Source: Bin55 sp964572845 (GTDB lineage: Bacteria; Pseudomonadota; Gammaproteobacteria; Pseudomonadales; Azotimanducaceae). From it: a stretch of 64,000 bases of DNA. The translations under genes and the position numbers were made by a program. The first letter of the stretch is position 1, and every line of letters starts with the position of its first letter. The notes below the pieces were generated by a model. It worked only from the letters and a program-made list of their open reading frames with translations. It searched no databases and was not told where the DNA came from. Location of the stretch: NCBI GenBank assembly GCA_964572845.1, contig CAZNFX010000006.1, positions 1 through 64,000 on the forward strand, read 5' to 3'. Positions 47,620 through 57,998 of this stretch are shown here, in pieces.

Positions 47620-50600
47620 TGGAGCGTCGCGTTGATCTCAAGTAGGTTGTTGTCAGAATCGCTCATTGAGCCAACACGACCGACCATTACATTCATGTCA
47701 ATCACAGAGGATGACACGATCAATTGCTTGACCTCCGTACCTAGGAGTATTGACTGGTTGCTTGCGCCTTCCCCATACTCCAGATAGGGCTTCATCAGAT
47801 GGCGGTCGCGGTTGATCAGGAAGCCGTAACCGATGTTCGCATTCATGGCAAACCCGTTTTGCGACCCGAATCCTGTGTTAAACGGTAGAGAACCCGTTGC
47901 TGAATCGGCCCACACAAGACTCTGCGATCGGCTGGTACTTCCCCAGCTCGGCGCTAGCGACATGGATAGTCCAGTCATTCCATGGGACGGATTGAGTGTG
48001 GCCATCAGCGTTACGCCGCTTTCCGAAAAGTCTTCCGCACTGTGCGCAGCAACCGTGTGCCCTCGGGCATCGAGCGAGAAAGCATTCGCCATGATCCTCA
48101 CGCCACCAGCCAGTTCGAGGCCGGAACCGGTTACACCGTCGCCGCCGTCGTAGCGAAGATTGACTTCGCCATAGGGGGTAACAGTAGATCCATCAGCCAT
48201 TCCGAAGACGTGCATGGCCTCTGCACCTATTCGCAGGCGATTGACGCCCGCGTCTAGGTCGTCGGCAGCGCCATTGCCATCTTCCGTCGCTAGACCCGCG
48301 AATGCGGCGTCGCCTCGAATGCCGAACTGAGTGGCACCTCTGCTGGCGAAACGCGCGCTTGCGCCAAACATGCCCAAGTTCATCGTGAGATCGCTTGATT
48401 CTGAATCGGCGTTGTGCACGGTCGTTGTGGCTTCGCCCGCTCCGCGTCCTACAACTCCCCACACTATGGCGCGAGGATTCGGCTTGTAGCTAACGTAGGG
48501 AAGCACAGATGTGACCGTGGTTTCCAGAGTTTGCGTCGCAGAACCGTAGGAGTAGTCAGATTCGCTTCGGTTGTGTCCCACCGCCGCTCCAAGGAGTACG
48601 TAGGGACTGACTTTCACATCGAGTCCGAGGAAGAACGCCGACGCGTTTCCGTCGTATCCTTCTCCTTCGAAGTTACGAAAATCGACAGTTCCCCATCCGG
48701 AGAATGATCCCAATCCGCCATTGCCGTTGAGGAAATAGGAGAAGTTGTTGCCAAGCATCGAAGCTATGTCGACTTTACGGCTTTGGGGTGCTTCTTGGAA
48801 CCTGCCAGGAACTACGCCCCAAGAGACGCCGGTCGAAGCCTTGCGCAGGGTAGGAGCTGGTGTTCGCTGAACGGGTTGCTGAGTCCGTGGCGCAGGACCA
48901 ACCGCACCTGCTTTGGCGCTGATGACTCCCGGTTGAGACTGCACTCTTTCAAACTGATCCCTACCACCAATGATGGGTAGGAAATCCATTTGTGCGGTGT
49001 TGCCGCGATTGCCTTCCAAACGCGCACCAACCGCATTCGACGCACTGCCTATCACCGTTCGAGCAACGCCGGCCAACGCGTCATTGCCGACAGCCTTGAT
49101 CCCGCCGTCGTCTACAGTAACCGTAAATTGCTGTGTCGCTTCCCGTTGCTTGGGGTCGGACGCGGTAACAACGACCACCGACTGTCCCTTGGTGTGCGGC
49201 GTGAGAGTCAGCATCGCACCATCTACGGCAGTCTCAACGGCATTGGTATCCGTGCTCGCTGCATAGGTGAGCGTGTCGCCGTCGCCATCCGCAAAGTAGC
49301 TGGTCAAGTCCATATCCATGGCATCGCCACCGACCTGAAGCATCATGTCGGCAATGCTGCCGACAGCTTCGGGAGCAGTCTCGACGACTAGACCGAAGGT
49401 TCCCGACACGCTTCTATCTTTGGGATCGGAAGCAGTCACGGTGATTGTCGCCATGCCCGCAGCCACTCCATTGACAGTCACGTCTTCGCCTGACACGCTA
49501 ACCATGGCAATCGCTGTATCGGACGAACTCGCCGAGTACGTGAGCGTGTCGCCATCTTCATCAGTGAAGTGCTTGGCTACTTGCAGCGTAAGCGGTTCGC
49601 CCGCGGTCACTACTTGATCGTCAAATTCAAGCACCAGCATGGGCGCAGTTTCGACTACAACGTCGAAGGTGCCCATCGCGCTTCTCCCTTTCGGATCGGA
49701 CGCGGTCACCGTGATCATCGCAGTTCCAGCGCTCATGCCGTCTATGGTCAGATTCTCGCCGGACACGCTGACCGTGGCGACGGCATCGTCAGATGACATT
49801 GCCGAGTAGGTAAGCATGTCGCCGTCTTCGTCAGCGAAGTTCGAGGCAACCGAAAACGTATCAGGCATTCCTGCAGTTACAACTCGGTCGTCAAATTCCA
49901 TGACCAGCATGGGAGCGGTTTCGACATTCACCTCGAAAGATCCCGAAGCACTGCGACCCTTGGGATCGGACGCAGTTACAGTGATCGTCGCAGTTCCAGC
50001 GCTCATGCCGTCTATGGTCAATTCCTCGCCGGACACGCTGACCATGGCGACGGCATCGTCAGATGACATTGCCGAGTAGGTAAGCGTGTCGCCGTCTTCA
50101 TCGGTGAAGTATTTCCCAACGGTCAAGGTGACTGGCTCGCCAGCGGTAACGATTTCATCATCGAACTCACTTACAAGCATCGGAGCTGTTTCAACATCGA
50201 CGTTGAAGGTGCCTGATGCACTGAGGCCGCCTGGGTCGGTTGCCGTTACAGTGATCGTCGCGGAACCAGCACTGACGCCTGTGGTTGTCAGATCTGCACC
50301 GGACATCGCTACTGTAGCTATGGCTGTGTCGGATGACGTAGCCGTATAGCTCAAGTCATCTCCGTCTGGGTCAGAGAACGCTGCTGCTACCGAAATAATT
50401 GACGGTGTACCGATCGTCACAACCTGATCATCGAGAGTTCCACTCAATGTCGGGGGATCGTTAGCGGGCTCAATCACCATTTCGAATGTAGTGCGAGCTG
50501 CTTGTCCGATATCGTCTGTGGCGATCACAGTAATCGTCACCGTTCCAACGCTTATTCCGTAGACTCGAACCGAGTTTCGACTCGCGCGATAGAGGACCTC

Positions 50601-53600
50601 AGCGATTTCTTCGTCTTCCGACGAAACTGTGTAGGTCAGATCGCCCTCATCCACAAATACTCCATCGAGGGAAATGTCGATGTGGCTGTCCGCTTCAATC
50701 GTGGTTCCTTCAATTTCCTGCACCACCATGGGTGGGAGATTCGGTTCGATAACCATAACTTCGAACGAATCGGATACTGTCTGGCCGCTGTCGTCTATGG
50801 CTGTTACTGTGGCCGTGGTTGTTCCTAGCATGTCGCCGTAGATTCGAATCGTATTCGTGCCAGAGCGATACACACCATGAGCAACGTCTTCGTCGTCAAA
50901 GGAAATCGTGTAGGTTAAGTTGCCATCGTCCTCAAACGCACCATCAAGCGTTACATCGGCATGCTTTCCCTGTTCCAGAGTGAGGTCGTTGAAGGGTATA
51001 GCGAGGACAGGCGCGGTGTCGGCTGGTCCGACTGTCACATCGATAGAAACATCAACAGTCAGTCCATTCGTATCGGCAGCCTTTATCGTGATGGCTACAG
51101 TACCCTCGGCCACACCAGTGATTTCTAAGGTATTGCCCGTCACAGCCACCTTCGCTATTGAATCGTCCGAAGAACTCGCCGTATAGCTGAGTGCGTCCCC
51201 ATCGGGATCGGAGAATACACCGACCAAGGACATTTGCGTTGTTCCACCAGAACTTACTGTAGGCGCCACGGGGACTGCGTTGACTACTGGCGGATTGCCT
51301 ACGACTACATTCACTACGAACTCGTCAGTTGCCGTCTGGCCAATATCGTCCGTTGCTGTTACAGTGACATTGGTATCGCCGGCTCGGTAGCCGTATACGC
51401 GCAGTATGTTGCTGCTGGATCGATAGATCACATCCGCGACGTTGTCGTCTTCAATTTCCACATCGAAATCAAGATCGCCTTCGTCTTCGAACACACCATC
51501 CATCTCAACGTCTACTCGCAAATCCACACCAACGGACATGTCAGCGATCGGATTTGTGAGCACTGGAGGATCGTTGCGCTCGCCAACGTTAATTTGGAAC
51601 GAAACAGTTGACGTGTTCTGGGCTGTGTCGATTGCCGTTAGCGTTGCACGGGTCGAACCGACCGAATGTACGAGCACGGTTATCCAAGGATTGCCGTCTT
51701 CGTCAAAGGACACGCTTATCGTGGCGACATCGGCATCGTCGGTCCCAACTGACAGTGTGAAGGAGTCTCCTTCGTCCTCAAACGCATCACCAGCGTAGAT
51801 TTGATCTGGTGTTTGACCAACTCGCGTGGACACATTCGCTATCGCGTTTTGGTTCGCAACAGGAGGATCGTTGCGAATTACGCGAACTTCAAACTTTTGC
51901 GAATGACTCTGTCTGTTCTGGTCAGTCGCCGTGACGGTTACAGTTGTAGTCCCGTCATCGTTTCCGTATACCCGCAGGTAGGTCCCTCTTACTACCGCCG
52001 CGGTTGCGACATTCGTATCTTCCACTCGCGTTTCAAACTCGAGAGTTTCGTCGTAAGTGTCGTCTCCGTCGTCGAAGTAGGAGAGAAGATCGATGTCTTC
52101 GCTGCGTCCGTCAAGTTGGACTTCAATATCAGGCAATGCGCCGGTGGCTGCTGTAACTGGTGGGTTGTTCTGCTCAACCGATGCTCGGAATCTCTTGACC
52201 GCCGATCGACCGTCGCGATCTTCGGCTGTGATCGTAATACGAGCCGGTCCAGTTCCGACGTTCTTGCCTCTTATGCACACATCGTCGTTGTTTCGGACGG
52301 AAACTACCACGTCTCCAGGACGAGTGGACGTCGCCTCGATCAGCAATCCCGCTGATTGATCCGATTCGTCCGGGTCCATGAAGTGATCGCTTGCTTTGAC
52401 GACGCATTCCGTCATTCCAAGGAGGATCCGTTGATCGGGAATGACCTCGTCAGTTGCGACAGGAGGTTCGTTTACGTCAGTGACTCTAATGTTGACTCGA
52501 AGAGAGTCAGCGCCGCCGTAGCCATCGCTGGCTGTAAGAACCAAGTTGAAGTGCCTGCGACCGCGTTCGTAGTCAAGTCCCGACTTCGCTAGCATCAATT
52601 GCGCACCGGTCGAGGTCGACTCAATTCCAAACATATCGGAGCCGCTCAATTCAAACTTGACGACATCTCCCGCATCTGGATCTTCAGCATCAATTGGGGC
52701 GCCAATTTTGGTCTTGGCCCTTGTGTTCTCCGCTACCGAATAGGTTACAGAGCCGAGTCCACCACTGAAGAACGGAGACCGATTGTCGTTTTTCACATGC
52801 GCAGTGAAGTATGCATATGCACGGTGCCCACTCGAGTCTGTTGCTGACACTTCGATGTCTACTTCAGCTTTGCGGCTGAGAGTCGATTCTGTTGGAGTGA
52901 CTGTGACTATACCGTCGTCTTCTCGGACCGTAACAGCAGTGGATGATCCAACAATGTTCGCGTCGTAATCGACGATGTCCCGCACTCCGTCACCGTCTTC
53001 AATGAAGTCGGTGAGATCTACATCTTGGGCGTAGTCGCCAACAACAAAGTACAAGTCGTCAATGTCATTGAAGGACGGAGGCTCTTCGCGATTTTTGATG
53101 TTGACGACGAAGTAGAGCCTGTCGGTAGCACCGGACAGGTCCGTTGCACAGACTTCAATTCCAAACCCATCGCGATTCTTTTCGTAGTCTACGTCTTTGC
53201 CAGGTATTTCAAGCTCGTATTCGTGAGACACAGTTCCCGCGACTCGGCGTGTAGTGTTCGACGGACCCTGACATGGAACGCACTTTCCTTTGTAGCTCCA
53301 GCAAAGTTCGTCGTCATCAGTATTGACACCCGAGTTTGGACCCGTTTGAGCATCGTCTGCAGTAAAGGTCAGTCGGATTGGATCGCCTTCTGTAACCTCG
53401 TGGGCTCGTGTGGAAACAAACGTACTGGAACCAGTTATCTTGGCGATTTCACGTATGCTCGGAGGCGAATTGTTGTTAAAGAATGCCAACTTTACCTTGA
53501 CCGTGACAGGATCGGACTCGTTGCTTGAGTCGCCTTCCTGGAAAGCTGCCACCTGCACTTCCACCTCATCCACCTGATTCCTGCCTAGCAAGGCGAAGCC

Positions 53601-55400
53601 ATCACTGTTGGGATCAGTCGAAGGTAGATTCATGGTGACAGTAAGTGTGGAGCTCATGCACCGCTGTGCTCCGGATAGCGTTGCTTTAGCTACATTGATA
53701 GGATCCGTCGCGCTGCCCTTGTTAGTGGTGCGGCTGGTAATCTTGTAGCAAAGCCTGTCACCCTCAGGATCTGTGAAGTATTTTGCGACATTAACACTTC
53801 GCGAACCGCCGCCGCTGGCTAAAGCTATAGGTTTCAGCCAAATGTCACCCACGTTTGCCTGCCTAATTGGCGCGTCATCGCCATCCACTACATCGACGTA
53901 GATCGTGAGGGTATCGGTGTACTGGTTGTTGTCCGTCGCAGTGACCGTCAACTCAAACTCAACTCCACTCTCGAGAGGACCAAGGTTGGTTCCGGTTGGA
54001 ACCGAAATGGTTCCGTCGTTTGCAATTTCAAGATAGGACACGCCTCGATACTCACCACCTGTCATGGTGTACGTTAAGGTGACACCTGCATCTTGTTGGG
54101 CTGCGAAATCCGCTGCATCAATTTCAAAGTCTGCAGCATCGCTTTCCGCGATGTCCCAACGTACCGTTGCTGAGGTAATTGAGAAGATTTCACGTGCATT
54201 CGTGGCTACTGACACGGGGATTGTGGCTTGTAACACAACTGTACCGTCCGCGTTTTTCGCTTCAACCTTGGCATACGTTGAAGCTTTTGCTAGTCCCGTT
54301 AACCGAATTACATGATCAGTATCGATGGCGTCACCATCGTCTATGAATTGGACTCTAAGCGCGGAGTTGTTACCAGATCGTACGCTGTAGGTGAAGGTAG
54401 TAGTACCTTGGGTGTTGCCGAAGTTTGTATCGTGTTCAGACGCAGGGTCTATCCAATCAGCGGCATTTAAATTCACCGAGGCTCCAATGGCAATCCGAAC
54501 GGGACTGGCATCAGTGTAGGGTGGGGTGAATGTCGTACGCTGCGCGGCATCTGTGGTCGCAGTGGCACCTGGGCTAAATCGGTCATCGTAGGTATCAGTG
54601 GCCACTCCAGGAACTACAGAACGCACAGAGACTGTGTATTCAGTATTAGCATTGAGACCTTGAATTGAATAACTGTGAGCCGTTTCCGTTGTTGGAGTTT
54701 TTTCTTGGATTAGTCCTGAAGAGCCTCCCATACCACTTGCATCTGACCACAACACTTCGTAGTTATCGGCATCGTTTGCACCGTCTCCCGTCCACGTGAC
54801 CACAATGCTCTCAGTAGACTCGGCATGCGCAATTACGGCTGTCGGCGGATCTAACCGTTCAGGAAGAACGGTTACATAGAACTCGAACGTAGCCTGTACG
54901 TCTCCAAAAGCTGCGGCTGCTTTTATCACGTATTTCTTTGGTGCCGCGCCCCAAGCTGTATCAGCTGCAGGCGTGTAGGTAATTAACTCGCCAGTAAGTG
55001 AGAGGGGAAGATCCACTGTAACAGCTGAGTTGACGGCATTAGCACCCGTACCCCGCGTAAGCAAGTCGGTTGCTCCGGTGGATGTAAAGCGAGTGTCGGT
55101 GTCATCAAAAAGTGCAAGCACGACGTTAGCAGCGTCGTCGCAACCTGTGGACGTAAAATCCGGTATGGAAGCCGTCGTGGCTGTGTTGTCGTTCTCGTAA
55201 AAAATGGCGTGGTTCTTGCCGTCGATTACTTCCCAGTTCACTTGGCTGGTATCTACCTCTGCGAACTCACAATTTTGGGCTTGAAGCACATTGACACCGA
55301 GAGTGCCAAGTAGCAAAAGGGCCGCTGTCTTGATCGTCGTCGAGAGGAGTTGACGACGTGGATTCTTATTCAGTCTCCCGGCCGAGTGTAAAGTTTCCAT
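47613..55400 (-). CDS. Giant FnIII/cadherin-like repeat autotransporter adhesin, copy 3 (2,595 aa)
   Basis: A signal peptide (about 1-42, AALLLLGTLGVNVLQAQ), an N-domain and an FnIII-like domain (about 182-285) begin the protein. Cadherin/Ig-like repeats to about residue 2095 follow, including the Cys cluster LCWSYKGKCVPCQG seen in adhesins 1 and 2. A run of 90-residue Ig-like repeats (about 1650-2040) precedes a helical linker. The barrel starts at about 2218 and ends in NATLQF. Barrel motifs match the other copies (LNGNGGLGSFSGW, RYDGGDGVTGSG). Unlike copies 1 and 2, its N-terminal region is diverged and not GC-enriched. ATG 55400 follows AGGAGG. It is a likely surface adhesin; the ligand is unknown. 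Confidence 0.9.
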   Translation of the reverse strand: METLHSAGRLNKNPRRQLLSTTIKTAALLLLGTLGVNVLQAQNCEFAEVDTSQVNWEVIDGKNHAIFYENDNTATTASIPDFTSTGCDDAANVVLALFDDTDTRFTSTGATDLLTRGTGANAVNSAVTVDLPLSLTGELITYTPAADTAWGAAPKKYVIKAAAAFGDVQATFEFYVTVLPERLDPPTAVIAHAESTESIVVTWTGDGANDADNYEVLWSDASGMGGSSGLIQEKTPTTETAHSYSIQGLNANTEYTVSVRSVVPGVATDTYDDRFSPGATATTDAAQRTTFTPPYTDASPVRIAIGASVNLNAADWIDPASEHDTNFGNTQGTTTFTYSVRSGNNSALRVQFIDDGDAIDTDHVIRLTGLAKASTYAKVEAKNADGTVVLQATIPVSVATNAREIFSITSATVRWDIAESDAADFEIDAADFAAQQDAGVTLTYTMTGGEYRGVSYLEIANDGTISVPTGTNLGPLESGVEFELTVTATDNNQYTDTLTIYVDVVDGDDAPIRQANVGDIWLKPIALASGGGSRSVNVAKYFTDPEGDRLCYKITSRTTNKGSATDPINVAKATLSGAQRCMSSTLTVTMNLPSTDPNSDGFALLGRNQVDEVEVQVAAFQEGDSSNESDPVTVKVKLAFFNNNSPPSIREIAKITGSSTFVSTRAHEVTEGDPIRLTFTADDAQTGPNSGVNTDDDELCWSYKGKCVPCQGPSNTTRRVAGTVSHEYELEIPGKDVDYEKNRDGFGIEVCATDLSGATDRLYFVVNIKNREEPPSFNDIDDLYFVVGDYAQDVDLTDFIEDGDGVRDIVDYDANIVGSSTAVTVREDDGIVTVTPTESTLSRKAEVDIEVSATDSSGHRAYAYFTAHVKNDNRSPFFSGGLGSVTYSVAENTRAKTKIGAPIDAEDPDAGDVVKFELSGSDMFGIESTSTGAQLMLAKSGLDYERGRRHFNLVLTASDGYGGADSLRVNIRVTDVNEPPVATDEVIPDQRILLGMTECVVKASDHFMDPDESDQSAGLLIEATSTRPGDVVVSVRNNDDVCIRGKNVGTGPARITITAEDRDGRSAVKRFRASVEQNNPPVTAATGALPDIEVQLDGRSEDIDLLSYFDDGDDTYDETLEFETRVEDTNVATAAVVRGTYLRVYGNDDGTTTVTVTATDQNRQSHSQKFEVRVIRNDPPVANQNAIANVSTRVGQTPDQIYAGDAFEDEGDSFTLSVGTDDADVATISVSFDEDGNPWITVLVHSVGSTRATLTAIDTAQNTSTVSFQINVGERNDPPVLTNPIADMSVGVDLRVDVEMDGVFEDEGDLDFDVEIEDDNVADVIYRSSSNILRVYGYRAGDTNVTVTATDDIGQTATDEFVVNVVVGNPPVVNAVPVAPTVSSGGTTQMSLVGVFSDPDGDALSYTASSSDDSIAKVAVTGNTLEITGVAEGTVAITIKAADTNGLTVDVSIDVTVGPADTAPVLAIPFNDLTLEQGKHADVTLDGAFEDDGNLTYTISFDDEDVAHGVYRSGTNTIRIYGDMLGTTTATVTAIDDSGQTVSDSFEVMVIEPNLPPMVVQEIEGTTIEADSHIDISLDGVFVDEGDLTYTVSSEDEEIAEVLYRASRNSVRVYGISVGTVTITVIATDDIGQAARTTFEMVIEPANDPPTLSGTLDDQVVTIGTPSIISVAAAFSDPDGDDLSYTATSSDTAIATVAMSGADLTTTGVSAGSATITVTATDPGGLSASGTFNVDVETAPMLVSEFDDEIVTAGEPVTLTVGKYFTDEDGDTLTYSAMSSDDAVAMVSVSGEELTIDGMSAGTATITVTASDPKGRSASGSFEVNVETAPMLVMEFDDRVVTAGMPDTFSVASNFADEDGDMLTYSAMSSDDAVATVSVSGENLTIDGMSAGTAMITVTASDPKGRSAMGTFDVVVETAPMLVLEFDDQVVTAGEPLTLQVAKHFTDEDGDTLTYSASSSDTAIAMVSVSGEDVTVNGVAAGMATITVTASDPKDRSVSGTFGLVVETAPEAVGSIADMMLQVGGDAMDMDLTSYFADGDGDTLTYAASTDTNAVETAVDGAMLTLTPHTKGQSVVVVTASDPKQREATQQFTVTVDDGGIKAVGNDALAGVARTVIGSASNAVGARLEGNRGNTAQMDFLPIIGGRDQFERVQSQPGVISAKAGAVGPAPRTQQPVQRTPAPTLRKASTGVSWGVVPGRFQEAPQSRKVDIASMLGNNFSYFLNGNGGLGSFSGWGTVDFRNFEGEGYDGNASAFFLGLDVKVSPYVLLGAAVGHNRSESDYSYGSATQTLETTVTSVLPYVSYKPNPRAIVWGVVGRGAGEATTTVHNADSESSDLTMNLGMFGASARFASRGATQFGIRGDAAFAGLATEDGNGAADDLDAGVNRLRIGAEAMHVFGMADGSTVTPYGEVNLRYDGGDGVTGSGLELAGGVRIMANAFSLDARGHTVAAHSAEDFSESGVTLMATLNPSHGMTGLSMSLAPSWGSTSRSQSLVWADSATGSLPFNTGFGSQNGFAMNANIGYGFLINRDRHLMKPYLEYGEGASNQSILLGTEVKQLIVSSSVIDMNVMVGRVGSMSDSDNNLLEINATLQF
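49230..50440 (-). repeat. Tandem 270-bp (90-aa) repeats inside adhesin 3
   Basis: The codon block for the DEDGD/DPDGD motif recurs at 49275, 49548, 49818, 50088 and 50358, with spacings of 273, 270, 270 and 270 bp. The three middle units are nearly identical over long stretches (YSAMSSDDAVA, IDGMSAGTA). This indicates recent unit duplication or homogenisation. Confidence 0.88.
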
Positions 55401-55710
55401 GGAATTCCTCCTTGTGCCAATCCGGCCACGAACAGTTCGTCAAGCGAACGCTCGTCGCGCAATGGCTATAAAAGCGGACCCCTACAACACGTCTGTTGTT
55501 CCTTGGTCCTTTAGAAGTCATTCCCGCCTCCGTGCGTAGGACTTTCTCCTAGTTGTTTCGAGTAGGGCACTCGACTAGAAGATCCATCCTCCATAGGTTT
55601 GGCGAGACATAGCTTCAATCATTGAAGTGACTCTGATCAACCTAGTACATCCTTGTTCAGCTTCGTGTTGGCAACGTCTGCGTTGCAGAGCATTACTTCC
55701 ACGAAACACT

Positions 55711-55953
55711 TCACGGCGATTGTAACCCAATTGCATAACAAATATCAACCATGTCTTGAACAAATGTTTCTGGGTCGATTTTCAAAGTTGTCACCGATTC
55801 GCGCGCCCTTCTTAAGCTTACGCCGACGGTCGAGTTCACGGATCTCTGATTCAATGACCAGTACTTTGGATGGGTCTCCATTCTCTTGTTTGTCTCTTGA
55901 AGTGTGACAGCAATTGTTTCAATTTGTTTCAGAAAGGTGTCAATTTGTTTCAA
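55711..55953 (-). CDS. Possible small protein upstream of adhesin 3, 80 aa
   Basis: A TTG-started frame gives a protein-like sequence (KQIDTFLKQIETIAVTLQETNKRM, then HPKYWSLN and FVQDMVDICYAIGL) with good composition. There is no ribosome binding site. Its first codons coincide with the TTGAAACAAATTGA repeats shared with the adhesin promoters, so the region may be regulatory DNA and not coding. No family is recognised. Confidence 0.3.
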   Translation of the reverse strand: MKQIDTFLKQIETIAVTLQETNKRMETHPKYWSLNQRSVNSTVGVSLRRARESVTTLKIDPETFVQDMVDICYAIGLQSP

Positions 55954-55956
55954 CTA
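55911..55956 (-). promoter_or_regulatory. TTGAAAC-type repeats upstream of adhesin 3
   Basis: On the minus strand GAAACAAATTGAAACAATT is identical over 19 nt to the repeat upstream of adhesin 2, and another TTGAAACAAATTGA lies 20 nt further upstream. The site is about 510 nt before ATG 55400, further than in the other two genes, and no TTGACA follows at the same spacing. It is therefore a candidate shared operator only. Confidence 0.35.
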
Positions 55957-56159
55957 GGCGTGAGGGCAACTCGCGAGCGAATGTTCGGATACCTAATCAA
56001 TGCAACGAATTTGACTGTGGGCACTTTCAGTGAAGCGTCTTTGACTGAACTCATTCCCGATCAAAGGACAAGGCCGTCATTGGATCTTGGCGTTTGGCAT
56101 GCTCCAGGTCATGAGCGTGCGCCATAATGCACCCACCTTAGAGTTGTGTGAGCATAGAA

Positions 56160-57617
56160 ATGAGAGTAAAGTCGCTGTGCTTTGAAGTGAGCAAAGCCAC
56201 TGACCTTGGTGTCGTGGTCTTGTTGTTCAGCTTCGTCTATCTTTCGCCAGTCCAGGCGCAAACAGAAGATACTGGCGTCGACAGTTCGGTCAATGATTGC
56301 GAGATTACTTTGGGCAAGTCGGATGAGTCCATCGTTGCGGGCAATCTAGTTCGTGGCGAAGATGCAGTTGCTCCTGGTGCAGTGCTCATCTCTGACGGAA
56401 AGGTCGCGAAGGTCGGCACCAAGGAAGAAGTTCTTGCGGCTGCACCGAATGCGACGCTGTTCGATTGCAAAAACTCGTTCATCTCCCCAGGGTTCATCAA
56501 TCCTCACGAGCACCTCTCCCACAGTGGCGGCATTCCAGACCCCAATGCGAAACCGGGTTACGAACACAGAGATGAATGGCGTGGTGTGTTTGGAGAGGAA
56601 TACGCCGTCAAGTTTCATTCTGTCGAAGAGCATGAACACCACATTTGGGTGGAACTCAGGCATCTGGTTGCAGGTACGACGACCATTGGATCATCCGGCG
56701 GCGTCGAAGGACTGGTGAAGAACGCCACCAATGAGGTTACCGACGATGGCTATCTCATTGACTACGAGATCTTTCCCTACGGATGGGTCTCCCGGTTCCA
56801 TGGCATGGATTGCTCTGACCAACTGACAGACACAACTCCGCAAATTTCAGACGTGGAAGGAGTGTCGACTGCTCCGTACGTAGCGCACATAGCTGAGGGT
56901 ACTAACTGTGCCGCGACGCTTGAAGGTCGGGCCTTTCTCGACTATGTAGAGCAGCACCCTAAGCGACGCTACTCGTTGATCCACGGAGTTGGACTCGATA
57001 GCGAGAGCGTTGGGCGGCTCAAACAATTGGATGTGACTTTGATCTGGGCGCCTCGTTCAAACATCGCGCTCTACGACAAGACGATCAACGTCGTGAATGT
57101 CTTGGAGACCGGCGCGAGAGTTGCTCTAGGGTCAGATTGGTCATTCTCGGGTTCCTACAACATGCTTGAAGAGATCCAGTGTGCGGACCGAATCGACAAT
57201 GTACGGTGGGACGATCAGCTCTCTGGCAAGGATTACTGGACAATGAGTACCCAAGCTGCTGCCTATTCACTGGGACTTGAGAACGTCACGGGCAGGTTGG
57301 AGGAAGGGTATGCTGCGGACATCGTCGTACTGAAGGCTCATACCGACGATTTCTTTGCGGACCTGTTGACATATGACGTAACCGATGTAGTCGCAACCTT
57401 TGTTGATGGAGAGTTGCGTAGCGGCTTCGCTCCTGCTTTCAATAAATCTGAGCTGCCCGCACGTTGCCAACACTACATTGATCGACACTTTGTATGCGAA
57501 GAATGGTCGAGCGAGGAGATGTCGATCGAAGAGCTCGTTCGTGCGAATCGGCTAACGAAGGATTTCGTTCCCTTGTTCGAACCTCGATCTCAAGCAGCGT
57601 GCTTGAAGGAGGATTGA
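56160..57617 (+). CDS. Exported amidohydrolase-superfamily enzyme, 485 aa
   Basis: A signal peptide (about 1-34, GVVVLLFSFVYLSPVQAQ) precedes an amidohydrolase fold. The entry motif is PGFINPHEHL, with metal ligands H116 and H118. Further likely ligands are H243 (VAHIAEG) and H275 (LIHGVG), and the catalytic Asp is in LGSDWS (D326). The C-terminal NVTGRLEEGYAADIVVL is the usual closing motif of this superfamily. The substrate is unknown; periplasmic members include imidazolonepropionase- and prolidase-like hydrolases. GTG 56148 is an alternative start. It stands alone between the adhesin 3 upstream region and small membrane genes. Confidence 0.85.
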   Translation: MRVKSLCFEVSKATDLGVVVLLFSFVYLSPVQAQTEDTGVDSSVNDCEITLGKSDESIVAGNLVRGEDAVAPGAVLISDGKVAKVGTKEEVLAAAPNATLFDCKNSFISPGFINPHEHLSHSGGIPDPNAKPGYEHRDEWRGVFGEEYAVKFHSVEEHEHHIWVELRHLVAGTTTIGSSGGVEGLVKNATNEVTDDGYLIDYEIFPYGWVSRFHGMDCSDQLTDTTPQISDVEGVSTAPYVAHIAEGTNCAATLEGRAFLDYVEQHPKRRYSLIHGVGLDSESVGRLKQLDVTLIWAPRSNIALYDKTINVVNVLETGARVALGSDWSFSGSYNMLEEIQCADRIDNVRWDDQLSGKDYWTMSTQAAAYSLGLENVTGRLEEGYAADIVVLKAHTDDFFADLLTYDVTDVVATFVDGELRSGFAPAFNKSELPARCQHYIDRHFVCEEWSSEEMSIEELVRANRLTKDFVPLFEPRSQAACLKED

Positions 57618-57854
57618 GTACGAGCTGCAGGAGCAGTGGGCTAAAGCTGGCAGACATCGGGTGTGGATGAGCAGCCAAATCGGCAGGGCGAGAACGTAGA
57701 CAATAACTTGACTGCATAATCTGCTACACTAACTTCGCTTGCTTACTAGCGAGCAAATCGAAACAACCGCAAAGCGCAGAGAGCTCAATCTCCTATTCAG
57801 TGACGAAGAGGGGAATCCAAATTGGAATCTGCGTGGCGGCAATTGAGAATTACC

Positions 57855-57998
57855 ATGGATGGACAGAAAATGAGCAACTATCAGGATGATGTTGGTTTCG
57901 ATCCTGAAGAACGACAGATGAAGGAAAGCTTCACTTTGTTGATCTTGACGCTTTCCGCTATGTCATTGGCTGGCATGGTCTACTTGATGTTCGTCTGA
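57855..57998 (+). CDS. 47-aa single-span membrane protein
   Basis: ATG 57855 gives MDGQKMSNYQDDVGFDPEER, then a hydrophobic C-terminal helix (FTLLILTLSAMSLAGMVYLM) ending FV. The clean soluble-head plus tail-anchor pattern supports a real small protein. An internal ATG at 57870 is an alternative start. No family is recognised. Confidence 0.5.
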   Translation: MDGQKMSNYQDDVGFDPEERQMKESFTLLILTLSAMSLAGMVYLMFV

